A stretch of 64,000 bases of DNA. It comes from Phyllobacterium brassicacearum (GTDB taxonomy: Bacteria > Pseudomonadota > Alphaproteobacteria > Rhizobiales > Rhizobiaceae). Below, piece by piece: positions 56,054 through 64,000 of this stretch (within the stretch, counting starts at the first letter, position 1; each line of letters starts with the position of its first letter). Location of the stretch: assembly GCF_003010955.1 (NCBI RefSeq), contig NZ_PGGO01000022.1, positions 19,688 to 83,687 on the forward strand, given 5' to 3'. The translations under genes and the position numbers were made by a program. The notes below the pieces were generated by a model that was not told where the DNA came from, made no database searches, and saw nothing but the letters and a program-made list of their open reading frames with translations.

Positions 56054-56113
56054 GTTCGGTTTCCTTTGCTTGTGTTGATGATCGAACATTGGAGAAGACA
56101 GGTAGGCAAAACA

Positions 56114-56130
56114 ATTACCTCTGAGGTAAT
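56114..56130. promoter_or_regulatory. Operator-like palindrome between the membrane protein and XRE genes
   Basis: ATTACCTC-T-GAGGTAAT is a perfect 8-base-arm palindrome in the divergent gap, 61 bases from the membrane-protein start and 35 from the XRE start. It is the natural candidate for the XRE operator. Confidence 0.65.
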
Positions 56131-56164
56131 GGTCAGACTGCAGCATCGGTGCGATCTGTATTGA

Positions 56165-56965
56165 ATGGGAAACAGCGCGATGGAATTTGGCGATCAACTG
56201 AAACAGTGGCGTGGGCACAGGCATCTGAGCCAGCTGGATCTTGCCCTCGATGCTGGCATTTCCGCCCGTCATCTCTCCTTTCTCGAAACCGGTCGCGCCC
56301 GCCCGTCGGAAGGAATGATTGTCCGTGTCTGCGAGGCGCTGGAACTCCCGTTCAAGATCCGCAACGAGCTTTTCACGGCAGCCGGTTTCGCGCCACGCTA
56401 TCTTTCCGTTGAGCGTGAGGGTGTTGCAGGCCTTCCGCCATTGATCCGCAACACGTTGCAGATGATTCTCGATCGGCATGCGCCGTGGCCGGCGGTTGCC
56501 TTCGACGCCGATCACAACATACTTGCGGGTAATGCTGGTTTCATGGGACTTGCCGGCACGCTTGGTGTGAGCATCGCGCCTGGCATGAACATACTGGCGC
56601 TTGTGCTTGAACCAGGCCCGATACGAGCGGCCGTGGACAATTGGCCGGAGGTGGCGGTGCTCTTTCTCAAGCGGGCCCGCAACGAGGCCAGACTGTACGG
56701 CCCACAGAGCGGGCTCGCCAAACGCATTTCTGCATATGAGAATCAGATGGAATTTGCATCATTGCTCCGCGCCGGCGAGAGCGAACGCAATCCGCCACCG
56801 GTCATTACGGTTCAACTGCGTCTCGGCGAGGTCCTTACGAACTGGATCACGACGCTGACCGCATTTGGTTCGGCCCAGGAAGTGCTGACGGAAGGGATAT
56901 TCATAGAACAGTATTTTCCCGCCGATGAAGCGACGCGGACGATAGCCAATAGTGCGGGGCGCTGA
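56165..56965 (+). CDS. XRE family regulator with MmyB-like ligand-binding domain
   Basis: The N-terminal Cro/CI helix-turn-helix (about residues 8-65, LSQLDLALDAGISARHLSFLETGRARPS) is followed by a MmyB-like sensory domain (about 90-265, with AVAFDADHNILAGNAGFMGL), a fold that binds fatty acids in Streptomyces MmyB. ATG at 56165 gives 266 residues; ATG at 56180 (MEFGDQLKQW) is a good alternative. It faces away from a four-segment membrane protein across a perfect palindrome. Its stop lies in the stem of the following hairpin. Confidence 0.88.
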   Translation: MGNSAMEFGDQLKQWRGHRHLSQLDLALDAGISARHLSFLETGRARPSEGMIVRVCEALELPFKIRNELFTAAGFAPRYLSVEREGVAGLPPLIRNTLQMILDRHAPWPAVAFDADHNILAGNAGFMGLAGTLGVSIAPGMNILALVLEPGPIRAAVDNWPEVAVLFLKRARNEARLYGPQSGLAKRISAYENQMEFASLLRAGESERNPPPVITVQLRLGEVLTNWITTLTAFGSAQEVLTEGIFIEQYFPADEATRTIANSAGR

Positions 56966-56980
56966 CCGTCAGCGCCCCGC
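56954..56980. terminator. Bidirectional terminator between the XRE and aldo/keto reductase genes
   Basis: GCGGGGCGCTGA (56954-56965) pairs perfectly with TCAGCGCCCCGC (56969-56980) around a CCG loop. The XRE stop codon is the last three bases of the left arm. T-runs are weak. Confidence 0.7.
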
Positions 56981-56985
56981 TGGGG

Positions 56986-57981
<996 letters not shown>

Positions 57982-58038
57982 CACTGATCTCCTTGTCGTG
58001 GTGTGGTGGACGCAAGATAGGTCGCAAGACAGTGTTCG

Positions 58039-58051
58039 ATAATTGCCTTAT
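58039..58051. promoter_or_regulatory. LysR-type site candidate between aldo/keto reductase and LysR genes
   Basis: ATAA-TTGCC-TTAT is an inverted repeat within TCGATAATTGCCTTATGA, 57 bases from the reductase start and 32 from the LysR start. The size fits the short palindromes bound by LysR regulators in divergent gaps. Confidence 0.35.
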
Positions 58052-58082
58052 GATTTCACAGCTTGTTCTATAGTATAGATCA

Positions 58083-58973
58083 ATGGATCGATCTCACCTG
58101 CCTCAACTCGCCATCTTTGCCACGGTCGCGGCTTGCGGCGGCTTCCGCGGTGCGGCCAAGGAGCTCGGCATTGCGCCCTCTGCTGTCAGCCACGCCATTT
58201 CCAGCCTCGAGCAGCGCCTTGGCGTGCGGCTGCTCGCCCGGACGACGCGCAGCGTCGCCGTGACGGAAGAGGGGGCATTGCTGCTCAAGCGGCTCCGTCC
58301 GGCTCTCGGCGAGATTGATCTGGCGCTCGATGCGGTAAAGGAGGCCAATAACCGTATCGCCGGCAATTTGCGCCTGAGCGTCCCGCCTTTTGCCGCGCAC
58401 TGGCTCCTCGCGCCCCGCCTTGCTGCCTTCAGCGAGACGTACCCCGGCGTGACGCTCGAACTGCGGGTGGAGGAACCTTTCAACGACATCGTCGCAGCCG
58501 GTGTCGATGCAGGCATGCGGCTCGGCGAAAGCCTGGAACCGGACATGATCGCCGTACCCATGAGCGGGCCGATCCGGGGCAGCATCGTCGCTGCACCAAG
58601 CTATTTCGAAACGAATCCTGTCCCGTTGCATCCGCGCGATCTCGCCGGGCATCGCTGTATCCGCCGGCGCTTCTCCAGCGGGCAGGTGTATCGCTGGGAG
58701 TTTGAAAAGGATGGCGAGGAAATCGTCATCGACGTGAGTGGGCCGCTCATCCTCGGCGATGACCGGCTGGTTATCGAAGCGGCGATGGGCGGTGCCGGCC
58801 TGGCATTCCTGCTGCACTACATGGCGCTTGCAGCCATCGCCGATGGCAGACTGCGCTGCGTGCTCGAAGACTGGTGCGCGCCTTTCCCCGGCGTCTACCT
58901 CTATTATCCGAGTCGCCGCCAGATGCGACCGGCGTTGCGCGCCTTCATCGATTTCTTCAGGCATTCACCCTGA
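58083..58973 (+). CDS. LysR family transcriptional regulator
   Basis: The N-terminal winged HTH (about residues 5-62, FRGAAKELGIAPSAVSHAISSLEQRLG) is followed by a type-2 periplasmic-binding-like effector domain (about 92-290). Length is 296 residues, standard. It is divergent from the aldo/keto reductase, the usual arrangement for a LysR regulator and its target. A short hairpin (CGCGCAA at 58990 with TTGCGCG at 59008) follows its stop. Confidence 0.9.
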   Translation: MDRSHLPQLAIFATVAACGGFRGAAKELGIAPSAVSHAISSLEQRLGVRLLARTTRSVAVTEEGALLLKRLRPALGEIDLALDAVKEANNRIAGNLRLSVPPFAAHWLLAPRLAAFSETYPGVTLELRVEEPFNDIVAAGVDAGMRLGESLEPDMIAVPMSGPIRGSIVAAPSYFETNPVPLHPRDLAGHRCIRRRFSSGQVYRWEFEKDGEEIVIDVSGPLILGDDRLVIEAAMGGAGLAFLLHYMALAAIADGRLRCVLEDWCAPFPGVYLYYPSRRQMRPALRAFIDFFRHSP

Positions 58974-59036
58974 TATGACTTCCCTTCGACGCGCAAAGTG
59001 CTCTAGGTTGCGCGCCGACGAAAAGGAGATGTCATC

Positions 59037-60023
59037 ATGTTTCGCTGGGGTATTCTGTCGACTGCAAAAATCGGGGTAACGGCGGTCATTCCCGCCATTT
59101 GCGACGCGGAGAATTCGGTCGTGTCGGCCATCGCCAGCCGCGACCTTGCCAAAGCCCGTGCCGTGGCTGATCGGTTCGGTGCACCGCAGGCCTTTGGTTC
59201 CTACGAAGCCATGCTGGCCTCGAACGAGATCGACGGCGTCTACATTCCCCTCCCAACCTCCCAGCATGTGGAATGGTCCTTGAAGGCCGCCGAGGCCGGC
59301 AAGCACGTCCTGTGCGAAAAGCCGATCTCCTTGCATGCAAGCGAGATCGCCGCCTTGCAGCGTGCCCGCGACTCGAACGGTGTTCTGATCTCCGAGGCAT
59401 TCATGGTGACCTACCATCCGCAATGGCTGAAGGTGCGCGAACTCATCGCCGGCGGCGCTATCGGTCAGTTGCGCCGGGTGCAGGCTGCCTTCACCTATTT
59501 CAACAAGGATGCCGGGAACATGCGCAACCAGCTGTCGCTCGGCGGCGGTGCCTTGCCCGATATCGGCGTCTATCCGACGGTCGTAACCCGCTTTGTCACC
59601 GGCAAGGAGCCTATCCGGGTGGCGGCAACGGTCGAGCGCGATCCGGATTTCGGTACGGATCGCTATGCCAGTGTCCGCGCCGATTTTGACGGGTTCGAAC
59701 TGACCTTCTATGTCGCGACACAGCTTGCCGCCCGCCAGTCGATCGTGTTCCACGGTGATGAGGGGTATATCGACGTGCTGGCACCGTTCAACACAGGCAA
59801 ATATGATCACGCTAGGATCACCGTTCACAACAACAATCACAGCAGCGCCACCGAGTACAATTTCAGTGACGTGAATCACTACCGTCTGCAGGTCGAGGCC
59901 TTCGCGCGCGCGGCTAAGGGCGAGGATGTGCCGGTCTTCACGCTGGAGAATTCCGTTCTCAACCAGAAGCTGATCGATGCGATCTATCGTGCCGATGAAA
60001 CAGGCAAGTGGGAAACCGTCTGA
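59037..60023 (+). CDS. Gfo/Idh/MocA family oxidoreductase
   Basis: The N-terminal Rossmann fold (about residues 2-120, [17 protein letters not shown], with the catalytic EKP in [13 protein letters not shown]) and the C-terminal alpha/beta domain (about 130-325) are both intact. The family oxidises or reduces sugars, inositols and related diols with NAD(P). The substrate cannot be named. AAAAGGAGA precedes the ATG. Length is 328 residues. The first 60 bases after LysR hold only a small hairpin. Confidence 0.9.
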   Translation: MFRWGILSTAKIGVTAVIPAICDAENSVVSAIASRDLAKARAVADRFGAPQAFGSYEAMLASNEIDGVYIPLPTSQHVEWSLKAAEAGKHVLCEKPISLHASEIAALQRARDSNGVLISEAFMVTYHPQWLKVRELIAGGAIGQLRRVQAAFTYFNKDAGNMRNQLSLGGGALPDIGVYPTVVTRFVTGKEPIRVAATVERDPDFGTDRYASVRADFDGFELTFYVATQLAARQSIVFHGDEGYIDVLAPFNTGKYDHARITVHNNNHSSATEYNFSDVNHYRLQVEAFARAAKGEDVPVFTLENSVLNQKLIDAIYRADETGKWETV

Positions 60024-60044
60024 GACAAAAACCATTCAAGAATT

Positions 60045-60075
60045 CAGCCTAACGAGGCAGGTGCCCGTTAGGCTG
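60045..60075. terminator. Bidirectional terminator between the oxidoreductase and the M48 protease
   Basis: CAGCCTAACG (60045-60054) pairs perfectly with CGTTAGGCTG (60066-60075), and GGCA with TGCC inside. It lies between the two convergent stops; the flanking T-runs are weak. Confidence 0.7.
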
Positions 60076-60086
60076 GATTATCGTGG

Positions 60087-61247
60087 TTACCAGTAGACAC
60101 CGCCGCGCGTCACATGCACGCGCGGCTTGCCGTCCGGTGCGTAGAGGCTCTGGGCACAGGCCTCGCAGTCGGCATCAACATCGGCGACGACCGGAACCAT
60201 TGCCTGTGTATTGATCAGGGACAGGATTTCCAGATTGTTGGAGTTCCAGCGCCCATATTGCTGACCGATCTGCGGCACTGAACGCGGCCGGGTACGAATG
60301 TGCTCCTGTGGCTTGAGCGACAGCCCGGCGAGAATGTCTTCCGGCATGCTGTCGCCGCGCGCTACGACGGCGCATGCCTCTTTCAGCGAATTGAGCCGGG
60401 CCACGCGGTCTTCAGTCAGCGGATGGGTTCGCAGGATTGAAGGGTCAGGGATACGCCCGCCCGGCAGGATGAGGTTTTCCCAGACCTTGCCTTGCGCCTT
60501 CTCGAGTTTAATCAAAGCACCCGCCAGACCGTCAGGATCGCCGGTGAGCATGGCGGCGCCAAGATCGGCATCGAATTCGCGGGTACGCGACAGCGCCATC
60601 TGCAGCAGACCGCCGATAGTCGGTGCAAACAGAAGCACCAGGACGCCGAGCCATGGGACCTGCGGTGGCGCCCCGCTGGCAAGCCAGGTGATATTGAACA
60701 GCAGCGAAACAATTCCGATCGTCGACATCAGCGAAGTGAACCGCGACACGGTATCGGCGAGCGCCATCACCTTGAGATCTTCATTGCGGATGTGGCTGAT
60801 CTCATGCGCCAGGACGCCGGTGAGTTCGCGTGCTGTGAGTGCCCGTATCAGCTGGTCGGTTACGGCAACGATCGCATTGTCCCGCCGCCCGACGGCAAAG
60901 GCGTTCATCATGCGCGAGGGGATCACGTGCAGCTTCGGTGCCGCCGGCAGGCCAGCGCGGCGCGCGAGCTCATCGACGATCGCCAGACCCTGTGGAAACT
61001 CCGCTTGGGTGACCGGCCGGGCCTTGTACATCTTCAGTACCATTTGCGGACTGATGCGGCGTATGGCAAAAAGGCTGATCCCGCCAAACACGAAGGCATA
61101 GATGATGCCCGCGGGCCCAGCCAGCGTCCAGGCGCAGACGATAAGCAGGAGAAGGCTGCCCGCCAGGAGCAGCCACGTATGCAGCGTATTGATCAGCCGG
61201 CTTCGCTGGTGTCCGGGTGTATGGAGGTGAAGGGTGTCGTCGGTCAT
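60087..61247 (-). CDS. HtpX-like M48 zinc metalloprotease
   Basis: The membrane-bound protease has hydrophobic segments at about 25-43, 45-65, 165-190 and 205-225. The zinc site HEISHIRNEDL (HExxH) lies between them, with the third ligand in EFDADLGAA. The C-terminal about 80 residues form an extra domain with DCEACAQSLYAPDGKPRVHV, which resembles the small DUF2007-type pattern only loosely. HtpX-type proteases degrade damaged membrane proteins. Length is 386 residues from ATG 61247; the frame is open to 61361. It is divergent from dnaK, so both may be stress-linked. Confidence 0.85.
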   Translation of the reverse strand: MTDDTLHLHTPGHQRSRLINTLHTWLLLAGSLLLLIVCAWTLAGPAGIIYAFVFGGISLFAIRRISPQMVLKMYKARPVTQAEFPQGLAIVDELARRAGLPAAPKLHVIPSRMMNAFAVGRRDNAIVAVTDQLIRALTARELTGVLAHEISHIRNEDLKVMALADTVSRFTSLMSTIGIVSLLFNITWLASGAPPQVPWLGVLVLLFAPTIGGLLQMALSRTREFDADLGAAMLTGDPDGLAGALIKLEKAQGKVWENLILPGGRIPDPSILRTHPLTEDRVARLNSLKEACAVVARGDSMPEDILAGLSLKPQEHIRTRPRSVPQIGQQYGRWNSNNLEILSLINTQAMVPVVADVDADCEACAQSLYAPDGKPRVHVTRGGVYW

Positions 61248-61325
61248 GGAGGGATATATGGGGCTAAAAACACGGTTTGCCGAGTCTTTTAAGGTGATTA
61301 TGCGTGCAAATGCAGCTTCTTCTGA

Positions 61326-61354
61326 CTTGCATGGTAATTTCCCCCTTCTTATAT
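61326..61354 (+). promoter_or_regulatory. Heat-shock (RpoH) promoter candidate of dnaK
   Basis: CTTG (61326-61329), an 18-base spacer and CTTATAT (61348-61354) fit the alphaproteobacterial heat-shock consensus CTTG-N17/18-CYTATNT known from Agrobacterium dnaKJ. It lies about 120 bases before dnaK. Confidence 0.7.
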
Positions 61355-61474
61355 AGCCCACGACACTGTAAGTACCGCCCGCCTCAGCGGTCCTGAATTG
61401 TTGAAACCCCCTAGGGGCTGCTGAATGGAATGCTCGGCAGAGGTCCCGGCAGCCTGCTGAATGGAGATGAAGTA

Positions 61475-63394
61475 ATGGCTAAAGTTATCGGTATTGATTT
61501 GGGAACGACCAATTCCTGCGTCGCTGTCATGGATGGCAAGAACGCAAAGGTCATTGAAAATGCGGAAGGCGCTCGTACGACGCCTTCGATCATCGCTTTC
61601 ACGGATAGCGATGAGCGCCTCGCGGGCCAGCCGGCCAAGCGTCAGGCTGTCACCAATCCGGAAGGAACCGTCTTTGCGGTCAAGCGCCTTATCGGCCGCC
61701 GCTTTGATGACCCGACTGTCGAAAAGGACAAGAAGCTTGTTCCGTACCACATTGTCAAAGGCGACAATGGCGATGCTTGGGTCGAGGTACACGACAAGAA
61801 ATACTCCCCTTCGCAGATTTCAGCGATGATCCTGCAGAAGATGAAGGAAACGGCGGAGGCCTATCTCGGCGAAAAGGTCGAAAAGGCCGTCATCACCGTT
61901 CCGGCATACTTCAATGATGCCCAGCGTCAGGCAACCAAGGATGCGGGCAAGATCGCAGGCCTCGAAGTCCTGCGCATCATCAACGAGCCGACTGCGGCGG
62001 CCCTTGCCTATGGCCTCGACAAGAAGGAAGGCAAGACGATCGCCGTATACGACCTTGGTGGCGGTACGTTCGACGTCTCGATCCTCGAGATCGGTGATGG
62101 CGTCTTCGAAGTGAAGTCGACCAATGGCGATACGTTCCTTGGCGGTGAAGACTTCGACATGCGTCTGGTCGAATATTTCGCAGCCGAGTTCAAGAAGGAG
62201 CAGGGCATCGACCTGAAGAACGACAAGCTCGCCCTGCAGCGCCTCAAGGAAGCTGCTGAAAAGGCGAAGATCGAACTGTCGTCCGCACAGCAGACCGAAA
62301 TCAACCTGCCGTTCATCACCGCCGATGCCTCAGGTCCGAAGCATCTGACGATGAAGCTGTCGCGCGCCAAGTTCGAGAGCCTCGTCGACGACCTGGTTCA
62401 GCGCACCGTTGACCCCTGCAAGTCGGCCCTCAAGGACGCCGGCCTCAAGGCTGGTGAGATCGACGAAGTGGTTCTCGTCGGCGGCATGACCCGTATGCCG
62501 AAGATCCAGGAAATCGTGAAGGCCTTCTTCGGCAAGGAACCCCACAAGGGTGTTAACCCGGACGAAGTCGTTGCCATGGGTGCGGCCATTCAGGCCGGCG
62601 TTCTGCAGGGCGACGTCAAGGACGTGCTCTTGCTCGACGTTACGCCGCTTTCGCTCGGCATCGAAACGTTGGGCGGTGTCTTTACCCGTCTGATCGAACG
62701 TAACACGACGATCCCGACGAAGAAGTCGCAGACCTTCTCCACGGCCGAGGACAATCAGTCCGCCGTGACGATCCGCGTCTTCCAGGGTGAGCGCGAAATG
62801 GCTGCCGATAACAAGGCGCTCGGCCAGTTCGATCTCGTCGGCATTCCACCAGCACCGCGCGGCGTTCCGCAGATCGAAGTCACGTTCGATATCGACGCCA
62901 ACGGTATCGTCAATGTCTCGGCCAAGGACAAGGGCACGGGCAAGGAACACCAGATCCGTATCCAGGCATCCGGTGGTCTCTCCGACGCCGACATCGAAAA
63001 GATGGTCAAGGACGCCGAAGCCAACGCCGAGAGCGACAAGAAGCGTCGCGAGACCGTCGAATCGAAGAACCAGGCTGAAGCTCTGATCCATTCGACCGAG
63101 AAGTCGCTCAAGGATTATGGCGACAAGGTCTCGGCCGAGGACAAGCAGGCGATCGAAACCGCTCTTGCGGAATTGAAGACCGCAGCTGAAGGCGATGACG
63201 CCGACGCCATCAAGGCGAAGACGCAGACCTTGGCCGAAGTGTCCATGAAGCTTGGCCAGGCCATGTACGAAGCCTCGCAGGCTGAAGCTGCCGCCGAAAG
63301 CGGCGAAGCTGACGCTACGGCGAAGGCCGATGACGATGTCGTCGATGCCGACTTCGAGGAGATCGACGAAGACGGCAAGAAGAAGTCCGCCTGA
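61475..63394 (+). CDS. dnaK: Chaperone DnaK (Hsp70)
   Basis: DnaK is the ATP-driven chaperone for unfolded proteins. The ATPase domain begins [14 protein letters not shown] with the phosphate loops [13 protein letters not shown] and [12 protein letters not shown]; the linker [13 protein letters not shown] leads to the peptide-binding domain, and the acidic C-terminus ends [21 protein letters not shown] at 61475 has GGAGATGA upstream and gives 639 residues; the frame is open to 61430. dnaJ would be expected next but an insertion sequence begins instead, about 40 bases after the stop. Confidence 0.98.
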   Translation: MAKVIGIDLGTTNSCVAVMDGKNAKVIENAEGARTTPSIIAFTDSDERLAGQPAKRQAVTNPEGTVFAVKRLIGRRFDDPTVEKDKKLVPYHIVKGDNGDAWVEVHDKKYSPSQISAMILQKMKETAEAYLGEKVEKAVITVPAYFNDAQRQATKDAGKIAGLEVLRIINEPTAAALAYGLDKKEGKTIAVYDLGGGTFDVSILEIGDGVFEVKSTNGDTFLGGEDFDMRLVEYFAAEFKKEQGIDLKNDKLALQRLKEAAEKAKIELSSAQQTEINLPFITADASGPKHLTMKLSRAKFESLVDDLVQRTVDPCKSALKDAGLKAGEIDEVVLVGGMTRMPKIQEIVKAFFGKEPHKGVNPDEVVAMGAAIQAGVLQGDVKDVLLLDVTPLSLGIETLGGVFTRLIERNTTIPTKKSQTFSTAEDNQSAVTIRVFQGEREMAADNKALGQFDLVGIPPAPRGVPQIEVTFDIDANGIVNVSAKDKGTGKEHQIRIQASGGLSDADIEKMVKDAEANAESDKKRRETVESKNQAEALIHSTEKSLKDYGDKVSAEDKQAIETALAELKTAAEGDDADAIKAKTQTLAEVSMKLGQAMYEASQAEAAAESGEADATAKADDDVVDADFEEIDEDGKKKSA

Positions 63395-63415
63395 TTTCTC
63401 ACGCCACAACTAACG

Positions 63416-63428
63416 AAAAAGCCCGGCC
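63416..63428 (+). other. Orphan left arm of a dnaK terminator
   Basis: AAAAAGCCCGGCC, 21 bases after the dnaK stop, is the usual left arm of a rho-independent terminator, but no complementary GGCCGGGC follows. The IS left end starts five bases later, so the right arm may lie beyond the element. Confidence 0.5.
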
Positions 63429-63432
63429 ATTT

Positions 63433-64000
63433 TGAACTGACCCCCGAAAGTTGGACATCAACCTTCGGGGGTTTTGCATGTCCAAACACAGCGTTGCTTT
63501 TAAGCTTTCTGTTGTGGCGTTTTATCAGAAGGTCGAGCGGAGCGCTCGGGAAGTTGGCGGGCATTTCGGAGTGGACCATGCGACGGTTCGCAAATGGGTA
63601 GCAAGCTACGAGGCGCACGGGGCCGCGGGGCTTGCGACGAAGTTCAGCCACTACGATGCTGCGTTCAAGCTATCGGTTCTCCAGCGAATGTGGGAGGATG
63701 GGCTGTCGTATCGCCAGACGGCGGCGTTGTTCAACATCCGCAATAGGAGTTGCCTGCCGGATTGGGAGCGACGCTATAAAACGGGTGGTATTGACGCCCT
63801 GAGCCCGCGCCGCAGAGGAAGGCACCGATCCATGCCCGAACCGCCAGTGCCCAAAGAACCGGACGCTTCGCGTAGCGATGATAAAAAGAGCCGCGAAGAG
63901 TTGCTGGCGGAGCTGAGCTATCTGCGCATGGAGAACGCCTTCCTAAAAAAACTGGAGGCCTTAACGCGGGAACAACCAGCGCCAAAAAAGCGCAAGTCGT
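63433..64000 (+). mobile_element. IS3-family insertion sequence, left part (runs off the window)
   Basis: The left end TGAACTGACCCCCGAAAG, starting at 63433 after ...CCATT, looks like an IS3/IS150-type terminal inverted repeat. A hairpin ACCCCCGAA (63440-63448) with TTCGGGGGT (63464-63472) stands before the transposase frame, typical of elements that shield the gene from outside transcription. Only 568 bases are visible; OrfB, the right end and the target duplication lie outside. Confidence 0.82.
63478..64000 (+). CDS. IS3-family transposase OrfA (partial)
   Basis: The open frame from ATG 63478 (MSKHSVAFKLSVVAFYQ) runs past the window end with 174 codons visible. It has two helix-turn-helix repeats (about residues 8-55 and 60-105; SAREVGGHFGVDHATVRKW and SYRQTAALFNI) and a later coiled-coil segment (KKSREELLAELSYLRMENAFLKKLEA), the leucine-zipper of IS150-group OrfA. 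The frame would be fused to OrfB by -1 frameshift in this group; the slippery site is not in view. Confidence 0.87.
   Translation, partial: MSKHSVAFKLSVVAFYQKVERSAREVGGHFGVDHATVRKWVASYEAHGAAGLATKFSHYDAAFKLSVLQRMWEDGLSYRQTAALFNIRNRSCLPDWERRYKTGGIDALSPRRRGRHRSMPEPPVPKEPDASRSDDKKSREELLAELSYLRMENAFLKKLEALTREQPAPKKRKS

Noticed and set aside
58990..59014. Hairpin CGCGCAA/TTGCGCG after the LysR gene considered as a terminator
   Set aside because: Seven base pairs with an 11-base loop and no T-run is too weak to call.

Overview
The window is a piece of an alphaproteobacterial chromosome of the order Rhizobiales (Hyphomicrobiales), most like the Phyllobacteriaceae/Brucellaceae/Rhizobiaceae group. The basis is gene order and protein character: hemE next to the PPDK regulator, a ChvI/ChvG (BvrR/BvrS) pair followed by a short HprK and PTS genes, trpFBA-accD-folC, a GNAT gene inside hslVU, AddAB instead of RecBCD, a DivL-type tyrosine 'kinase', and a TsaE-AmgK fusion with MurU. 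Phyllobacterium is my best genus guess, but the sequence does not prove it. Codon use looks uniform until the last 0.6 kb, where an insertion sequence begins.

Layout. 1-1062: 5' part of hemE (minus strand) and a 0.41 kb gene-free region with the position and motifs of the chromosomal replication origin. 1063-4724: PPDK regulator, maf, aroE, coaE, dnaQ. 4776-5885: secB and fxsA (minus). 6065-8803: a tightly overlapping tim44-like/mltA/smr/xre run. 8869-12378: DUF1402 gene and hslV-GNAT-hslU (minus). 12379-12851: gene-free, repeat-bearing. 12852-17520: hisB-DUF2628-hisH-hisA-hisF-hisE-coaA. 17507-20950: alkB, LysM/BON protein, arfB, pckA (minus). 21260-25279: chvI, chvG, hprK, PTS EIIA, HPr. 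25450-38878: ahcY, divL, tsaE-amgK, murU, addB, addA, trxA. 38928-48223: folC, accD, trpA, trpB, trpF, a YdcF-like gene, a YgjP-like metallopeptidase, DUF2852, benE and an alpha/beta hydrolase (all minus). 48451-54571: infC, an ICMT-like membrane protein, rpmI, rplT, pheS, an ASCH gene, pheT. 54646-61247: a LpxO/OlsC-like hydroxylase, a small membrane protein with a divergent XRE regulator, an aldo/keto reductase with a divergent LysR, a Gfo/Idh/MocA oxidoreductase, and a HtpX-like protease. 61475-63394: dnaK with a visible heat-shock promoter. 63433-64000: left end of an IS3-family element, placed where the rest of a dnaK terminator and possibly dnaJ would be expected.

How it fits together. 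Most of the window is housekeeping: replication start and cell-cycle control (oriC, DivL), envelope sensing and nitrogen-type PTS signalling (ChvG/ChvI, HprK, EIIA, HPr), gluconeogenic control (PckA, PPDK regulator), histidine and tryptophan synthesis, CoA synthesis, cell-wall recycling (AmgK, MurU, MltA), recombinational repair (AddAB) and proteostasis (HslUV, SecB, DnaK).

I found no defence island, CRISPR array, prophage, biosynthetic cluster or tRNA gene. The most interesting points are regulatory or structural: the origin region, a repeat family that also supplies the probable start codon of divL, paired operator-like palindromes, fused or inserted genes, and the IS next to dnaK. All coordinates and motifs were read by eye; no alignment or folding software was run.
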